Below are positions 9,494 to 16,810 of a stretch of 29,706 nucleotides of DNA, one piece after another. This DNA is from Moraxella equi (GTDB lineage Bacteria; Pseudomonadota; Gammaproteobacteria; Pseudomonadales; Moraxellaceae): positions 1-29,706 of the forward strand of contig NZ_MXAP01000066.1 of the NCBI RefSeq assembly GCF_002027555.1. Direction: 5' to 3'. A model generated the notes under the pieces. That model was not told the DNA's origin. It did no database searches and saw nothing but the letters and a program-made list of their open reading frames with translations. A program made the translations under genes and the position numbers. Position 1 is the first letter of the stretch. Every line of letters starts with the position of its first letter.

Positions 9494-10105
9494 CTACTGT
9501 TGATTTGCGGGGCGATGGTAAATGATGGCTTGCCCACGATTGATGATGGTTTTGATAAGTAACAACTGGGCGATGATAAGGATTAGGCGTTCATGGCTTA
9601 GCTCTTTATCCAGCCCCTTTATCAGTCCAAATATCCCAAGTGCCAAGGCACGGTCGCTTTTTCCCAAGGGTCCATGATTGGCACGCTCGCCCGTGAGCAG
9701 GGTTGCCATGATGGCGGTTAGCTCTGTTGCTAGCGATAGGGCGGTGATGAAACCAAGATGGGCAGGGTGATTGGTGTGTGGCAATAGCCCCAAAAAGAGT
9801 GCGGTGTCTGAGACCATATCGCCACTTTCATTGAGCCATGCCCCGAGCGTACTGGCTTGTCCGTGTTCTTTTGCCATCATGCCATCGATGGCATTCATTG
9901 CCATGCGGACAAACAGCCCTGTGGGTAGTAGATACCAGTAAGCCTTATGGTGTTTTGCGTGACGGGCAATCAGATGAGCCGTGATAAGGCTTAATATCAC
10001 CGCCGATAGGGTGATTTGATTGGCGGTGAAGCCTTGTTTGATCAGCGTGTTACTGATGGGGCGAAGTTTGTTTTGAAACGCAGTTTTTAATTGATAAACA
10101 GACAT
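9494..10105 (-). CDS. ynbA: CDP-alcohol phosphatidyltransferase family protein, YnbA-like
   Basis: This is a membrane enzyme of the family that transfers a phosphatidyl group from CDP-diacylglycerol to an alcohol. The family motif DxxDGxxAR...GxxxDxxxD is recognisable as NAIDGMMAKEHGQ followed by GAWLNESGD. The first and third Asp are Asn and the Arg is Lys, so metal binding would differ from the textbook enzyme. I believe the E. coli YnbA motif is similar but could not check. The length is 203 residues, as for YnbA, with hydrophobic segments across the protein. It is the first gene of the minus-strand unit, 35 bases before ynbC. The alcohol acceptor is unknown. Confidence 0.88.
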   Translation of the reverse strand: MSVYQLKTAFQNKLRPISNTLIKQGFTANQITLSAVILSLITAHLIARHAKHHKAYWYLLPTGLFVRMAMNAIDGMMAKEHGQASTLGAWLNESGDMVSDTALFLGLLPHTNHPAHLGFITALSLATELTAIMATLLTGERANHGPLGKSDRALALGIFGLIKGLDKELSHERLILIIAQLLLIKTIINRGQAIIYHRPANQQ

Positions 10106-10121
10106 GATATGGCTACATCAT

Positions 10122-10149
10122 AATATAACAGTGTTTTGTATTTTAACAA
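10122..10149 (-). promoter_or_regulatory. Promoter of the ynbA-ynbC-patatin-SDR unit
   Basis: TTGTTA, 16 bases, TATATT on the minus strand, ending about 17 bases before the ynbA ATG. The mRNA leader would be very short, and no clear Shine-Dalgarno sequence is seen. Confidence 0.45.
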
Positions 10150-10322
10150 ACTTTTAAAGCGTTGTGGAAATTATTTTATTTAACATAATCCATTTTTTAA
10201 ACTCTTATTTTAAAAAGAAAACTACAGGTCAAATCAATCATTATATTATAATTTAACCATGAAAATTTGTTTTTTGCTTAATTTCAAAATCATCTCCTTG
10301 GCGTATGCAGTTTATAGCCAAC

Positions 10323-10350
10323 AAAAAAGCCGTCCAAAGACAGCTTTTTA
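10323..10350 (-). terminator. Terminator of the DUF2057 gene
   Basis: Stem AAAAAGCCGTC / GACAGCTTTTT with one C-A mismatch and a 4-base loop. It lies directly downstream of the 10363 stop. Confidence 0.7.
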
Positions 10351-10362
10351 AAAATGCTTAAA

Positions 10363-10992
10363 TCATTTTTCAACCCATTGACGGATTTTTTCACGCTCTT
10401 CGGGGGTAGCGTTGAGCCACAGTTGCATAAAGCCGTCTAGGTTATCCTTGGGGGTGACCATGGTTGGAGTGGTGGGCTGCGTGGGGGCTTGGTTAAGGGC
10501 GGCGATGGCTTTTTGGTTAGCTCGGGTAGCATCATCACGACCGAACAGTCCGCCAATGCTGTCGCCCAGTGTTGATAAAATACCCGTGCGACTCTCTACG
10601 GTCTGCTCAGAAGCCAACACTTTGCCATTTTGGCTGATGGCAAGGGTAGGGGCTTTGGCGTATTCTTTGGCGTCACGGTAGTTGCTTGGCTGATTTGGCA
10701 TGACCAGCTGATAAGTTTGGTTGTCCGCTAGGTCGGCGGTGATGGTAACGTTACCTGATTTTAGGTAATCATGCTCGCCACGGGGCAAGTCAAATAAGCG
10801 GTCATAGCGAGCGGTAATGACATGGCGACCAGCGTCAAGGGTGAACTCACGTTTGAGTGGTTGTAAGGCTCCGTGTTTAATCTCTTGCCCATTGATGGCG
10901 GTCACTTTGATGTGCTCATCCACGTTCAGACGTACCTCGGCAAAAGCAGGGGTGGCAAGTGCGAGAGCGAGCAGTAGGCTTAATTTTTTCAT
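10363..10992 (-). CDS. DUF2057 (YccT-family) exported protein
   Basis: The N-terminus is a clear Sec signal peptide (MKKLSLLLALALATPAFA, cleavage before EV). The body (VRLNVDEHIKVTAINGQEI, then ITARYDRLFDL) matches the DUF2057/YccT pattern of periplasmic proteins of unknown function. It has a low-complexity Pro/Thr stretch (QAPTQPTTPT) and a charged C-terminus (TPEEREKIRQWVEK). It is followed by its own terminator and preceded by hda on the same strand, 69 bases away. Confidence 0.8.
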   Translation of the reverse strand: MKKLSLLLALALATPAFAEVRLNVDEHIKVTAINGQEIKHGALQPLKREFTLDAGRHVITARYDRLFDLPRGEHDYLKSGNVTITADLADNQTYQLVMPNQPSNYRDAKEYAKAPTLAISQNGKVLASEQTVESRTGILSTLGDSIGGLFGRDDATRANQKAIAALNQAPTQPTTPTMVTPKDNLDGFMQLWLNATPEEREKIRQWVEK

Positions 10993-11061
10993 GGTATTTC
11001 CTATTGGGTGGGGTTGGAGAAAGTGAGAAAACGCTAATTATTTAAAATCGGTAAAACAAAA

Positions 11062-11829
11062 TCAGCCATCCATGTCATCGATGTAGTCGCCCAGCTCCAA
11101 AAGTAGAGTTTCTTTATCGATGATTTTTTTGGTGTCTTCTAAGGTTTTTTTGCTCACGGGCGTGCGTGCCAATCGTGTGAGCAGGGGCGAGATGCTGTCT
11201 AGCACACTCATCATGTCCGTGGCATTATAAGGACCATCGCTGACCAGATATTCAAAAATAACAGGGGGCAGTCGCCAGTTTTTACGTCTTAGAATGGACT
11301 TTAACATTGCCTCACGGTCGGCAGGGTTATCGCCATCGGGCAGTTTAAAGGCAGGGGCAAGCGACAGCCGCGTGAGCAGGTCGAGCAAGTTAATGTCCAG
11401 CTCACGGGCAGGGTCGTTGGCTAGGAACACGAGCTGTTTTTGTTCACGTCTGACTTCATTAATCAGATGAAACAGTCCCTCTTGCCATTCATGACTGCGT
11501 GCTACCGCCTCGACATCATCTAGTATCACAAGGTCGAACAGCTGTAAGCCTTGTAGGGCAGACGCGTCATCGCCCTCGCTCTCTATCATCTTGTCAAGCG
11601 ATAGACTGATGGCGGTTTTGCCTGTTTTGGTGTATTCGTTATAAATGGCGAGAGCGAGATGGGATTTGCCAGAGCCTTTTTTGCCATAAATAAAGATTTC
11701 AGGCAACTCGCCTTGGCAGAGCTTTTGGGTGGCGATGATGACTGCTTGATAGCCCACGGACGTAAAATCCGAAAGACGAGATTCCTCTTGTACATCAAGG
11801 TCTAGGGCGGACTGAAAAAGGTCGGTCAT
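11062..11829 (-). CDS. hda: DnaA inactivator Hda
   Basis: This is a DnaA-related AAA+ protein that, with the sliding clamp, stimulates ATP hydrolysis by DnaA to prevent re-initiation. It shows Walker A GKKGSGKS, Walker B LVILDDVE, and a LTRLSLAPAFKLP region that fits sensor and arginine-finger elements. It lacks the DnaA DNA-binding domain, as Hda does. The N-terminal DLFQSALDL resembles a clamp-binding motif. The ATG at 11829 is preferred; a TTG at 11847 would add six residues. The neighbourhood with a PerM/AI-2E protein is seen in other gammaproteobacteria such as Pseudomonas. Here a SulP gene sits between them. Confidence 0.9.
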   Translation of the reverse strand: MTDLFQSALDLDVQEESRLSDFTSVGYQAVIIATQKLCQGELPEIFIYGKKGSGKSHLALAIYNEYTKTGKTAISLSLDKMIESEGDDASALQGLQLFDLVILDDVEAVARSHEWQEGLFHLINEVRREQKQLVFLANDPARELDINLLDLLTRLSLAPAFKLPDGDNPADREAMLKSILRRKNWRLPPVIFEYLVSDGPYNATDMMSVLDSISPLLTRLARTPVSKKTLEDTKKIIDKETLLLELGDYIDDMDG

Positions 11830-11936
11830 GTAAGCTTGGTATCCCAAAGTCTGCTAGAGTCGCTCAGCGGTTTTCAACTGATTTAAAAATGTGCTATATA
11901 TACCAAATTTTTGGCGGTTTTGCAAGTCATATCGCC

Positions 11937-13423
11937 CTAATGCTCAAAAATAATATCCTTGCCATCATGTTTGTCATGTACGCCAAATTTATCCACCAAG
12001 GTTTTGCTCGCTTCATTTAGCCCAAAGACTTCTACCGATACGCCTTTTTTGCGGTATTTCATGACGATTTTGTCAAGGGCGGATACGGCTGTTACGTCCC
12101 AAAAATGAGCATAAGTCAAATCAATGCTTACCGCCTTGACGGGCTTATCAAAATCAAATTGAGCCACAAATCGGTCAGCACTGGCAAAAAATACCTGCCC
12201 TACCACGCCATAGGCAAGCGCGGTCTCATCTGGCGTGGGTAAGGATTGTACCGACATAAAGCGACCGATTTTATTGGCAAAAAACAAAGACGCAAGTAGC
12301 ACGCCTGCCCCCACACCAAGGGCTAGATTATGCGTGTATAGCACGATGGCGACCGTGGGCAATCATGACGACATTAAAGCCCAAGGGGTGCGTTTTTAGC
12401 TCCTTGACCGACTGCCAATTAAACGTGCCGATGGACACCATAATCATCACCGCCACCAGTGCTGGCATGGGAATGACACTTAATACATCGCTCAAAAATA
12501 CGACCATGATAAGCAAAATCACACCCGCCAACAACGTGGATAGCCGTGTGCGACCGCCTGATTTGACGTTGATGACCGATTGCCCAATCATCGCACAGCC
12601 TGCCATGCCCCCAAAAAACCCTGCTACGATGTTGGCGACCCCTTGCCCTTTGCATTCTTGGTTTTTGTCGCTTGTGGTGTCGGTCATCTCGTCCACGATG
12701 GTTGCCGTCATCAAGGATTCAAGCAGACCCACCGCCGATAGGCTAAGTGCATATGGACAATGTTTCCAAATTCAAGGGAATGTCAGGCAACAAAAACACA
12801 GGCAACGTATCAGGCAACTCGCCCATGTCGCCCACCGTCCGCACATCAAGTCCCATCATCACGCTGATGATGGTCAAGGCGACAATGGTAATAAGGGGCG
12901 ATGGCAGGATTTTGCCAAGTTTGGGAACATAAGGAAAGACAGAAATAATCCCAAGCCCGAGTGCAATCAAGACATAGGTTGCCATGCCACGTCCCAAAAT
13001 CTCAGGCAGTTGTGCCATAAAAATCAGTATCGCCAACGCATTGACAAAGCCCACGACCACCGCACGGGCGACAAATTTCATAAGACACCCGACTTTTAAA
13101 AAGCCAAAAATGATTTGTATCACGCCTGTCAGTAGCGTGGCGGCAAGCATGTATTCTAGCCCATGATTTTTGGCAAGGCTTGCCAAAACAAGTGCCATCG
13201 CCCCCGTGGCTGCCGAAATCATGGCAGGGCGACCACCAAAAAAGCTAATCACCACCGCAATGCAAAAGGATGTATACAGCCCCACTTTTGGGTCAACCCC
13301 TGCAATGATGGAAAAGGCAATCGCTTCTGGAATAAGGGCGAGGGCGACCACAAGCCCTGACAGCACATCGCCACGGACGTTTGAGAACCATTGGTCTTTG
13401 CTAAAGTGGTTAAGAATGTTCAT
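11937..13423 (-). pseudogene. SulP-family anion transporter with C-terminal STAS domain, two frameshifts
   Basis: The first frame (from 13423) gives the N-terminal half: the SulP signature region [17 protein letters not shown] and several membrane spans. It breaks near 12750-12755, after LETLSI. The next frame resumes at [17 protein letters not shown] and shows [21 protein letters not shown] second break at an extra C (plus-strand GGG at 12357-12359) shifts into [18 protein letters not shown] and a STAS domain with the conserved-type AHFWDVTAVSALD. Intact, the protein would be about 495 residues and transport sulfate, bicarbonate or a dicarboxylate. It is not functional as written. Confidence 0.85.
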
Positions 13424-13562
13424 CGGTTAAGCCGGTAAAGTGTCAAAAATTGCCCATTATAGCGTATCTGCCACCCAAACCCAAATAACCGCCCAAATAA
13501 ATAATGTCAAAGACAAACCCTGCCATTATTTATTTTTTAAAAATCGATAGTGGTTTAAAAAC

Positions 13563-14660
13563 TTACCACAACGTCAGCTGTTTCTGCCCTTTATACCAAT
13601 CACTGTCCAGATAAGCACAGTACGCATGATGAAACAGAACATTTAAAATTGCCGACACGGGCAGGGCGATGAGCATACCAACAAAACCAAACAAGGACGC
13701 TCCTGCCAATACCGAGAAAATCACCCATAATGGCGACAATCCAATTTTATCGCCAAGCAGTAAGGGTTGTAATACATAGCCTTCCATCGCTTGACCGACC
13801 ATAAACGCCCCAATGATAAGACCGATATAAATGGGGTCAAAACCAAATTGGAACAGCCCCACGACAATCGCTACAATAATTCCTACACCAAAACCCAAAT
13901 ACGGCACAAAACTTGCCACGCCTGCCCCGATGCCGATGAGCAGTCCGAATTTTAGTCCGATGAGTTGTAGTTGTATGGCATAAATCGCCCCAAGCAGTAA
14001 CATGACGCTAAGCTGACCCTTGATAAAGTTCATGAGCGTGGTATCGCAGTCTTTGGCAATGGCTAATACCTTAGGCTGAGACGGTTTTGGCATGGCATGT
14101 AGCCACACATCCAAACGTTTTTGCCAGCCGATGAGAAAATAAAACGTCAATATCGGCACCATTACTGCCATGCCGATGTTATTCGCCACCACCATGCCTG
14201 AGTTTAATACCTTTTTAATGAGTGATTGAGCATCCGCCACCTGATAATTTTTCTGAGCGTACTCAATGAGTGCATTTGAGATGACATCAACTTCAAGAGG
14301 CATGGGACGTCCGCCCATGTGCTGACTTATCCATGCCCTTGCCGTAGTGTTATACCATTCAACAGCAAGGGGCAGTGATTCCCATGCAAGGGTCAGCTGT
14401 CCCCACAGTACAGGCACGAACCACACCAGCAACGCTCCCATGACGACCGCACTGGCAAAATACACCACCACAATGGCAAGCATGCGATTCATGTAACGAG
14501 CCAATCGTGTTACCAAAGGGTTTAGCATGTATGCCAAAATAAACGCCGCCACAAAAGGCAAAATCACCGCACGCATGAGATACAGGGCATACAGAAAAAT
14601 CACCCAAAACAGCACAATCAGTATTCGGCGAAAAAAGGGGTCAAGGGTACGATGTCGCAT
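13563..14660 (-). CDS. AI-2E/PerM-family membrane protein
   Basis: This is an integral membrane protein with around eight hydrophobic segments, of the family named for AI-2 export but including PerM/YdiK permeases of unknown substrate. Typical parts are an N-terminal pair of spans (ILPFVAAFILAYMLNPLV), a soluble middle region, FIKGQLSVMLLLGAIYA, and a conserved C-terminal half (GVASFVPYLGFGVG, EGYVLQPLLLGDKIGLSPL, FGFVGMLIALPVSA). The length is about 365 residues, normal for the family. The start could be ATG 14660 or 14675; neither has a convincing ribosome site. It is the first gene of the hda-side minus-strand set. The name does not imply quorum sensing here. Confidence 0.88.
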   Translation of the reverse strand: MRHRTLDPFFRRILIVLFWVIFLYALYLMRAVILPFVAAFILAYMLNPLVTRLARYMNRMLAIVVVYFASAVVMGALLVWFVPVLWGQLTLAWESLPLAVEWYNTTARAWISQHMGGRPMPLEVDVISNALIEYAQKNYQVADAQSLIKKVLNSGMVVANNIGMAVMVPILTFYFLIGWQKRLDVWLHAMPKPSQPKVLAIAKDCDTTLMNFIKGQLSVMLLLGAIYAIQLQLIGLKFGLLIGIGAGVASFVPYLGFGVGIIVAIVVGLFQFGFDPIYIGLIIGAFMVGQAMEGYVLQPLLLGDKIGLSPLWVIFSVLAGASLFGFVGMLIALPVSAILNVLFHHAYCAYLDSDWYKGQKQLTLW

Positions 14661-14675
14661 GATAAAATAGCACAA

Positions 14676-14981
14676 AAGTGGACAAATATCCGCCTATTTT
14701 ATGCTATTTTTATCAAAAGGGTAAGTTATTTATGATAAATTTTGTAAAATTTTGTAAAAAATAAATGATAGGGAATGTTGAACATTGATAATATTTTAGA
14801 AATAATGATAAAAATTTAACGTTGCAACCAATTTTTGCATGAAAATCTGATAGAATGACAATCAGTCTGCGTTTTTTCTCATTTTTCATTGCAAATACCA
14901 AAGGTAGGCACGCCCTAGATTTTTGAAAGATTTTATTGAAAATTTATTGGCAAATGATTGATAAATAGACACGCAAAAGAC
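14676..14981. other. AT-rich intergenic region
   Basis: It lies between the start of the AI-2E-family gene and the tRNA terminator. It contains only short, low-complexity AT-rich open frames, and I see no convincing gene or RNA. Confidence 0.6.
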
Positions 14982-15016
14982 ATAAAAAATCCCTAAGTCA
15001 GGGGAGACTTAGGGGA
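14982..15016 (-). terminator. Terminator of the tRNA operon
   Basis: Stem CCCTAAGTC / GACTTAGGG with a 6-base loop, followed on the minus strand by ATTTTTTAT. It lies just downstream of tRNA-Asp. A small extra hairpin CTGG-AAAAA-CCAG lies between it and the tRNA. Confidence 0.9.
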
Positions 15017-15040
15017 TAAACTGGAAAAACCAGTTAAAAA

Positions 15041-15117
15041 TGGCGCAGCGGACGGGACTCGAACCCGCGACCCCCGGCGTGACAGGCCGGTATTCTAACC
15101 AACTGAACTACCGCTGC
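15041..15117 (-). tRNA. tRNA-Asp (anticodon GTC)
   Basis: A 77-base cloverleaf with acceptor GCAGCGG / CCGCTGC, discriminator G and encoded CCA. The anticodon loop is CTGTCAC and the T-arm GGGTTCGAGTCCC. The sequence is close to E. coli tRNA-Asp. Confidence 0.97.
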
Positions 15118-15152
15118 TAAGCTAATCTTTTTTAACCATAAAAGATTTAAAA

Positions 15153-15228
15153 TGGTGGGCGGTAACGGATTCGAACCGCTGACCCTCTGCTTGTAAGGCA
15201 GACGCTCTACCAACTGAGCTAACCGCCC
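15153..15228 (-). tRNA. tRNA-Val (anticodon TAC)
   Basis: A 76-base cloverleaf with acceptor GGGCGGT / ACCGCCC, discriminator A and encoded CCA. The anticodon loop is CTTACAA. It is transcribed ahead of tRNA-Asp from the same promoter. Confidence 0.97.
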
Positions 15229-15307
15229 GAACTCAACTTACTTAACTATTTTAATAAACAATTTAAACCATGTTTATTTGTTATGTATGTCGTTCGTTGT
15301 GGTGCGT

Positions 15308-15335
15308 ATTATATAGATTTTTTGATGGGTGTCAA
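15308..15335 (-). promoter_or_regulatory. Consensus sigma70 promoter of the tRNA operon
   Basis: TTGACA, 16 bases, TATAAT on the minus strand; both hexamers are perfect. The bases after the -10 are ACGCACC, a GC-rich discriminator like those of stringently controlled stable-RNA promoters. The leader to tRNA-Val would be about 70 bases. Confidence 0.85.
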
Positions 15336-15414
15336 ATGGTTTTTGCAAAAAATTTTAAAATTTCTTATAAGTATTTGATTTTTATTAAATTAAAATCTAT
15401 ATAAATTTGCCAAT

Positions 15415-15894
15415 TTAAGCCAATGCCTTGATGATGTCATCTTCCAAACTCTCAGGCTTGGTGGTGGGGGCGTAGCGGTCTAGCACCTTGCCATCGAGAC
15501 CGACCAAAAATTTGGTAAAATTCCACTTGATTGCATCGGTCAGAATTCCGCCTTGCTCACGTTTTAAAAACTCAAAAATCGGGTGAGCGTTGTCACCATT
15601 GACATCAACCTTGCTCATCATCAAAAAATCCACGCCATAGTTCATCTCACAAAAACCTGCAATGCCAGTTTCGTCATCAGGCTCTTGTCCGCCAAACTGA
15701 TTGCAAGGAAAACCGATGACAACCAAGCCTTTGTCGTGGTATTTTGTGTGTAATTCTTGCAAGCCTGCAAGCTGTGGTGTAAATCCGCATTTGCTTGCGG
15801 TATTGACAATCAGTAGCACTTTGTCTTTAAAATCGGCAAAATTAACCACATTGCCACGAATATCGGTGGCGGTAAAGGTATAAATGGTTGTCAT
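15415..15894 (-). CDS. Glutathione peroxidase family protein
   Basis: This is a thiol peroxidase of the Gpx/BtuE family that reduces hydrogen peroxide or lipid hydroperoxides in the cytoplasm. Catalytic Cys36 sits in NTASKCGFTPQ. The Gln of the active site follows in the FGGQEP segment, and the Trp/Asn pair is in WNFTKFLV. GFPCNQF is the second family signature. The length of 159 residues is normal. msrB ends 34 bases upstream on the same strand, so the two likely form an oxidative-repair operon. Confidence 0.95.
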   Translation of the reverse strand: MTTIYTFTATDIRGNVVNFADFKDKVLLIVNTASKCGFTPQLAGLQELHTKYHDKGLVVIGFPCNQFGGQEPDDETGIAGFCEMNYGVDFLMMSKVDVNGDNAHPIFEFLKREQGGILTDAIKWNFTKFLVGLDGKVLDRYAPTTKPESLEDDIIKALA

Positions 15895-15928
15895 GATTTA
15901 TCTTAAGTTATTGATAATTGTAAAAAAA

Positions 15929-16351
15929 TTATTGATTTTCAAGATGAATGGACGCCGAGTTAATGCAATATCTCATGCCTGTGGTCTCCCTTGGTCCATC
16001 TGGGAAAACGTGCCTCAAATGCCCGACACAGTTGGTGCAAGTCACTTCAATACGTCTCATGCCATGCGATAAATCCAGCGTTTCGGTCAGGGCAGTGTCG
16101 TTGATTGTCTTGTCAAAACTTGGCCAGCCACAGCCTGAGTGAAATTTGCTACTACTGCCAAACAGCTTGGCATTACAGCCCTTACAGCGATACACGCCCT
16201 TATCAAACACATCGGTATAAAAGCCCGTAAAAGCTCGCTCGGTGCCTTTTTGGCGTAGGATATAATATTCATCATCACTTAGGCGGTTTTGCCAGTCGTG
16301 TTCGCTCATGTGGGCGATGTCGTTGGCGGTGAGTGCGTGAGATGATGACAT
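15929..16351 (-). CDS. msrB: Peptide-methionine (R)-S-oxide reductase MsrB
   Basis: It repairs methionine-R-sulfoxide in proteins. All landmarks are present: zinc-binding CxxC pairs Cys56/Cys59 (CKGC) and Cys105/Cys108 (CTNC), HSGCGWPSF with Cys74, and catalytic Cys129 in RYCINSASI. The ATG at 16351 is chosen because GGAAGA lies seven bases upstream and the 140-residue product fits the family. The longer open frame to 16435 would add a 28-residue segment not expected in a stand-alone MsrB. It is followed closely by the peroxidase gene. Confidence 0.96.
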   Translation of the reverse strand: MSSSHALTANDIAHMSEHDWQNRLSDDEYYILRQKGTERAFTGFYTDVFDKGVYRCKGCNAKLFGSSSKFHSGCGWPSFDKTINDTALTETLDLSHGMRRIEVTCTNCVGHLRHVFPDGPRETTGMRYCINSASIHLENQ

Positions 16352-16474
16352 GATTTTCTTCCAAAATACTTGCAAATAATGGTAAGTGTAACATAAAAAG
16401 ACCGTAGAACAAATTGCTTTTTGTAACGGTAACAAGTATCATAAGAGCATGACTGATGATATTTGGGGTGAATA

Positions 16475-16714
16475 ATGATATGGTCTTGCATGGTAAATCT
16501 AATGGTGGCATTTGCAATCAGCGCCAGTATTTCTAAACAAAAAACAACCAAAGTAAAGATGTATTTGGTGCTGGCAATCACCCTAATCTCATTATTTGTT
16601 TATGTGTTGGTTGCCAGTTTCTTTTGGGGATTTTCATGGTTGGTAGCGATACTGGCTGGGCTATGTACGGCTTTATTACTCACCAATCGCTACTATGAAC
16701 TGTCTGGATTGTGA
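16475..16714 (+). CDS. Small membrane protein, unknown
   Basis: A 79-residue protein with about three hydrophobic stretches: residues 5-20, then 30-47 (YLVLAITLISLFVYVLVA), then 53-68 (LVAILAGLCTALLL). The start has a strong ribosome site, GGGGTG at 16465-16470, four bases from the ATG. I do not recognise the family. It is divergent from msrB and ends about 50 bases before the alaA promoter. Confidence 0.6.
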   Translation: MIWSCMVNLMVAFAISASISKQKTTKVKMYLVLAITLISLFVYVLVASFFWGFSWLVAILAGLCTALLLTNRYYELSGL

Positions 16715-16729
16715 GGCTTAAATCACCCA

Positions 16730-16789
16730 ATACGCCCCATCCAAAAATTTTCTTGCAAAATTAGCCAATTGGGCGTATGATAATTGCAA
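16730..16789 (+). promoter_or_regulatory. Promoter and candidate operator of the HTH-alaA gene
   Basis: TTGCAA (16753-16758), 17 bases, TATGAT (16776-16781) forms a plausible promoter starting RNA near 16788. An inverted repeat, ATACGCCC at 16730-16737 and GGGCGTAT at 16771-16778, brackets the -35 and overlaps the -10. A second copy of TTGCAA sits at 16784-16789. This layout suits autoregulation by the HTH domain encoded just downstream. Confidence 0.5.
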
Positions 16790-16810
16790 CTTTTACTTGC
16801 AATGACTGCG

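Noticed and set aside
12365..13099. Long plus-strand open frame of 244 codons opposite SulP
   Set aside because: It mirrors conserved SulP coding sequence and gives a basic, low-complexity product with no family.
13563..14660. Quorum-sensing AI-2 exporter
   Set aside because: Family membership alone does not show AI-2 transport, and no lux genes are in the window.
14713..14901. 62-codon minus-strand frame in the AT-rich gap
   Set aside because: Low complexity, no ribosome site and no recognisable domain.
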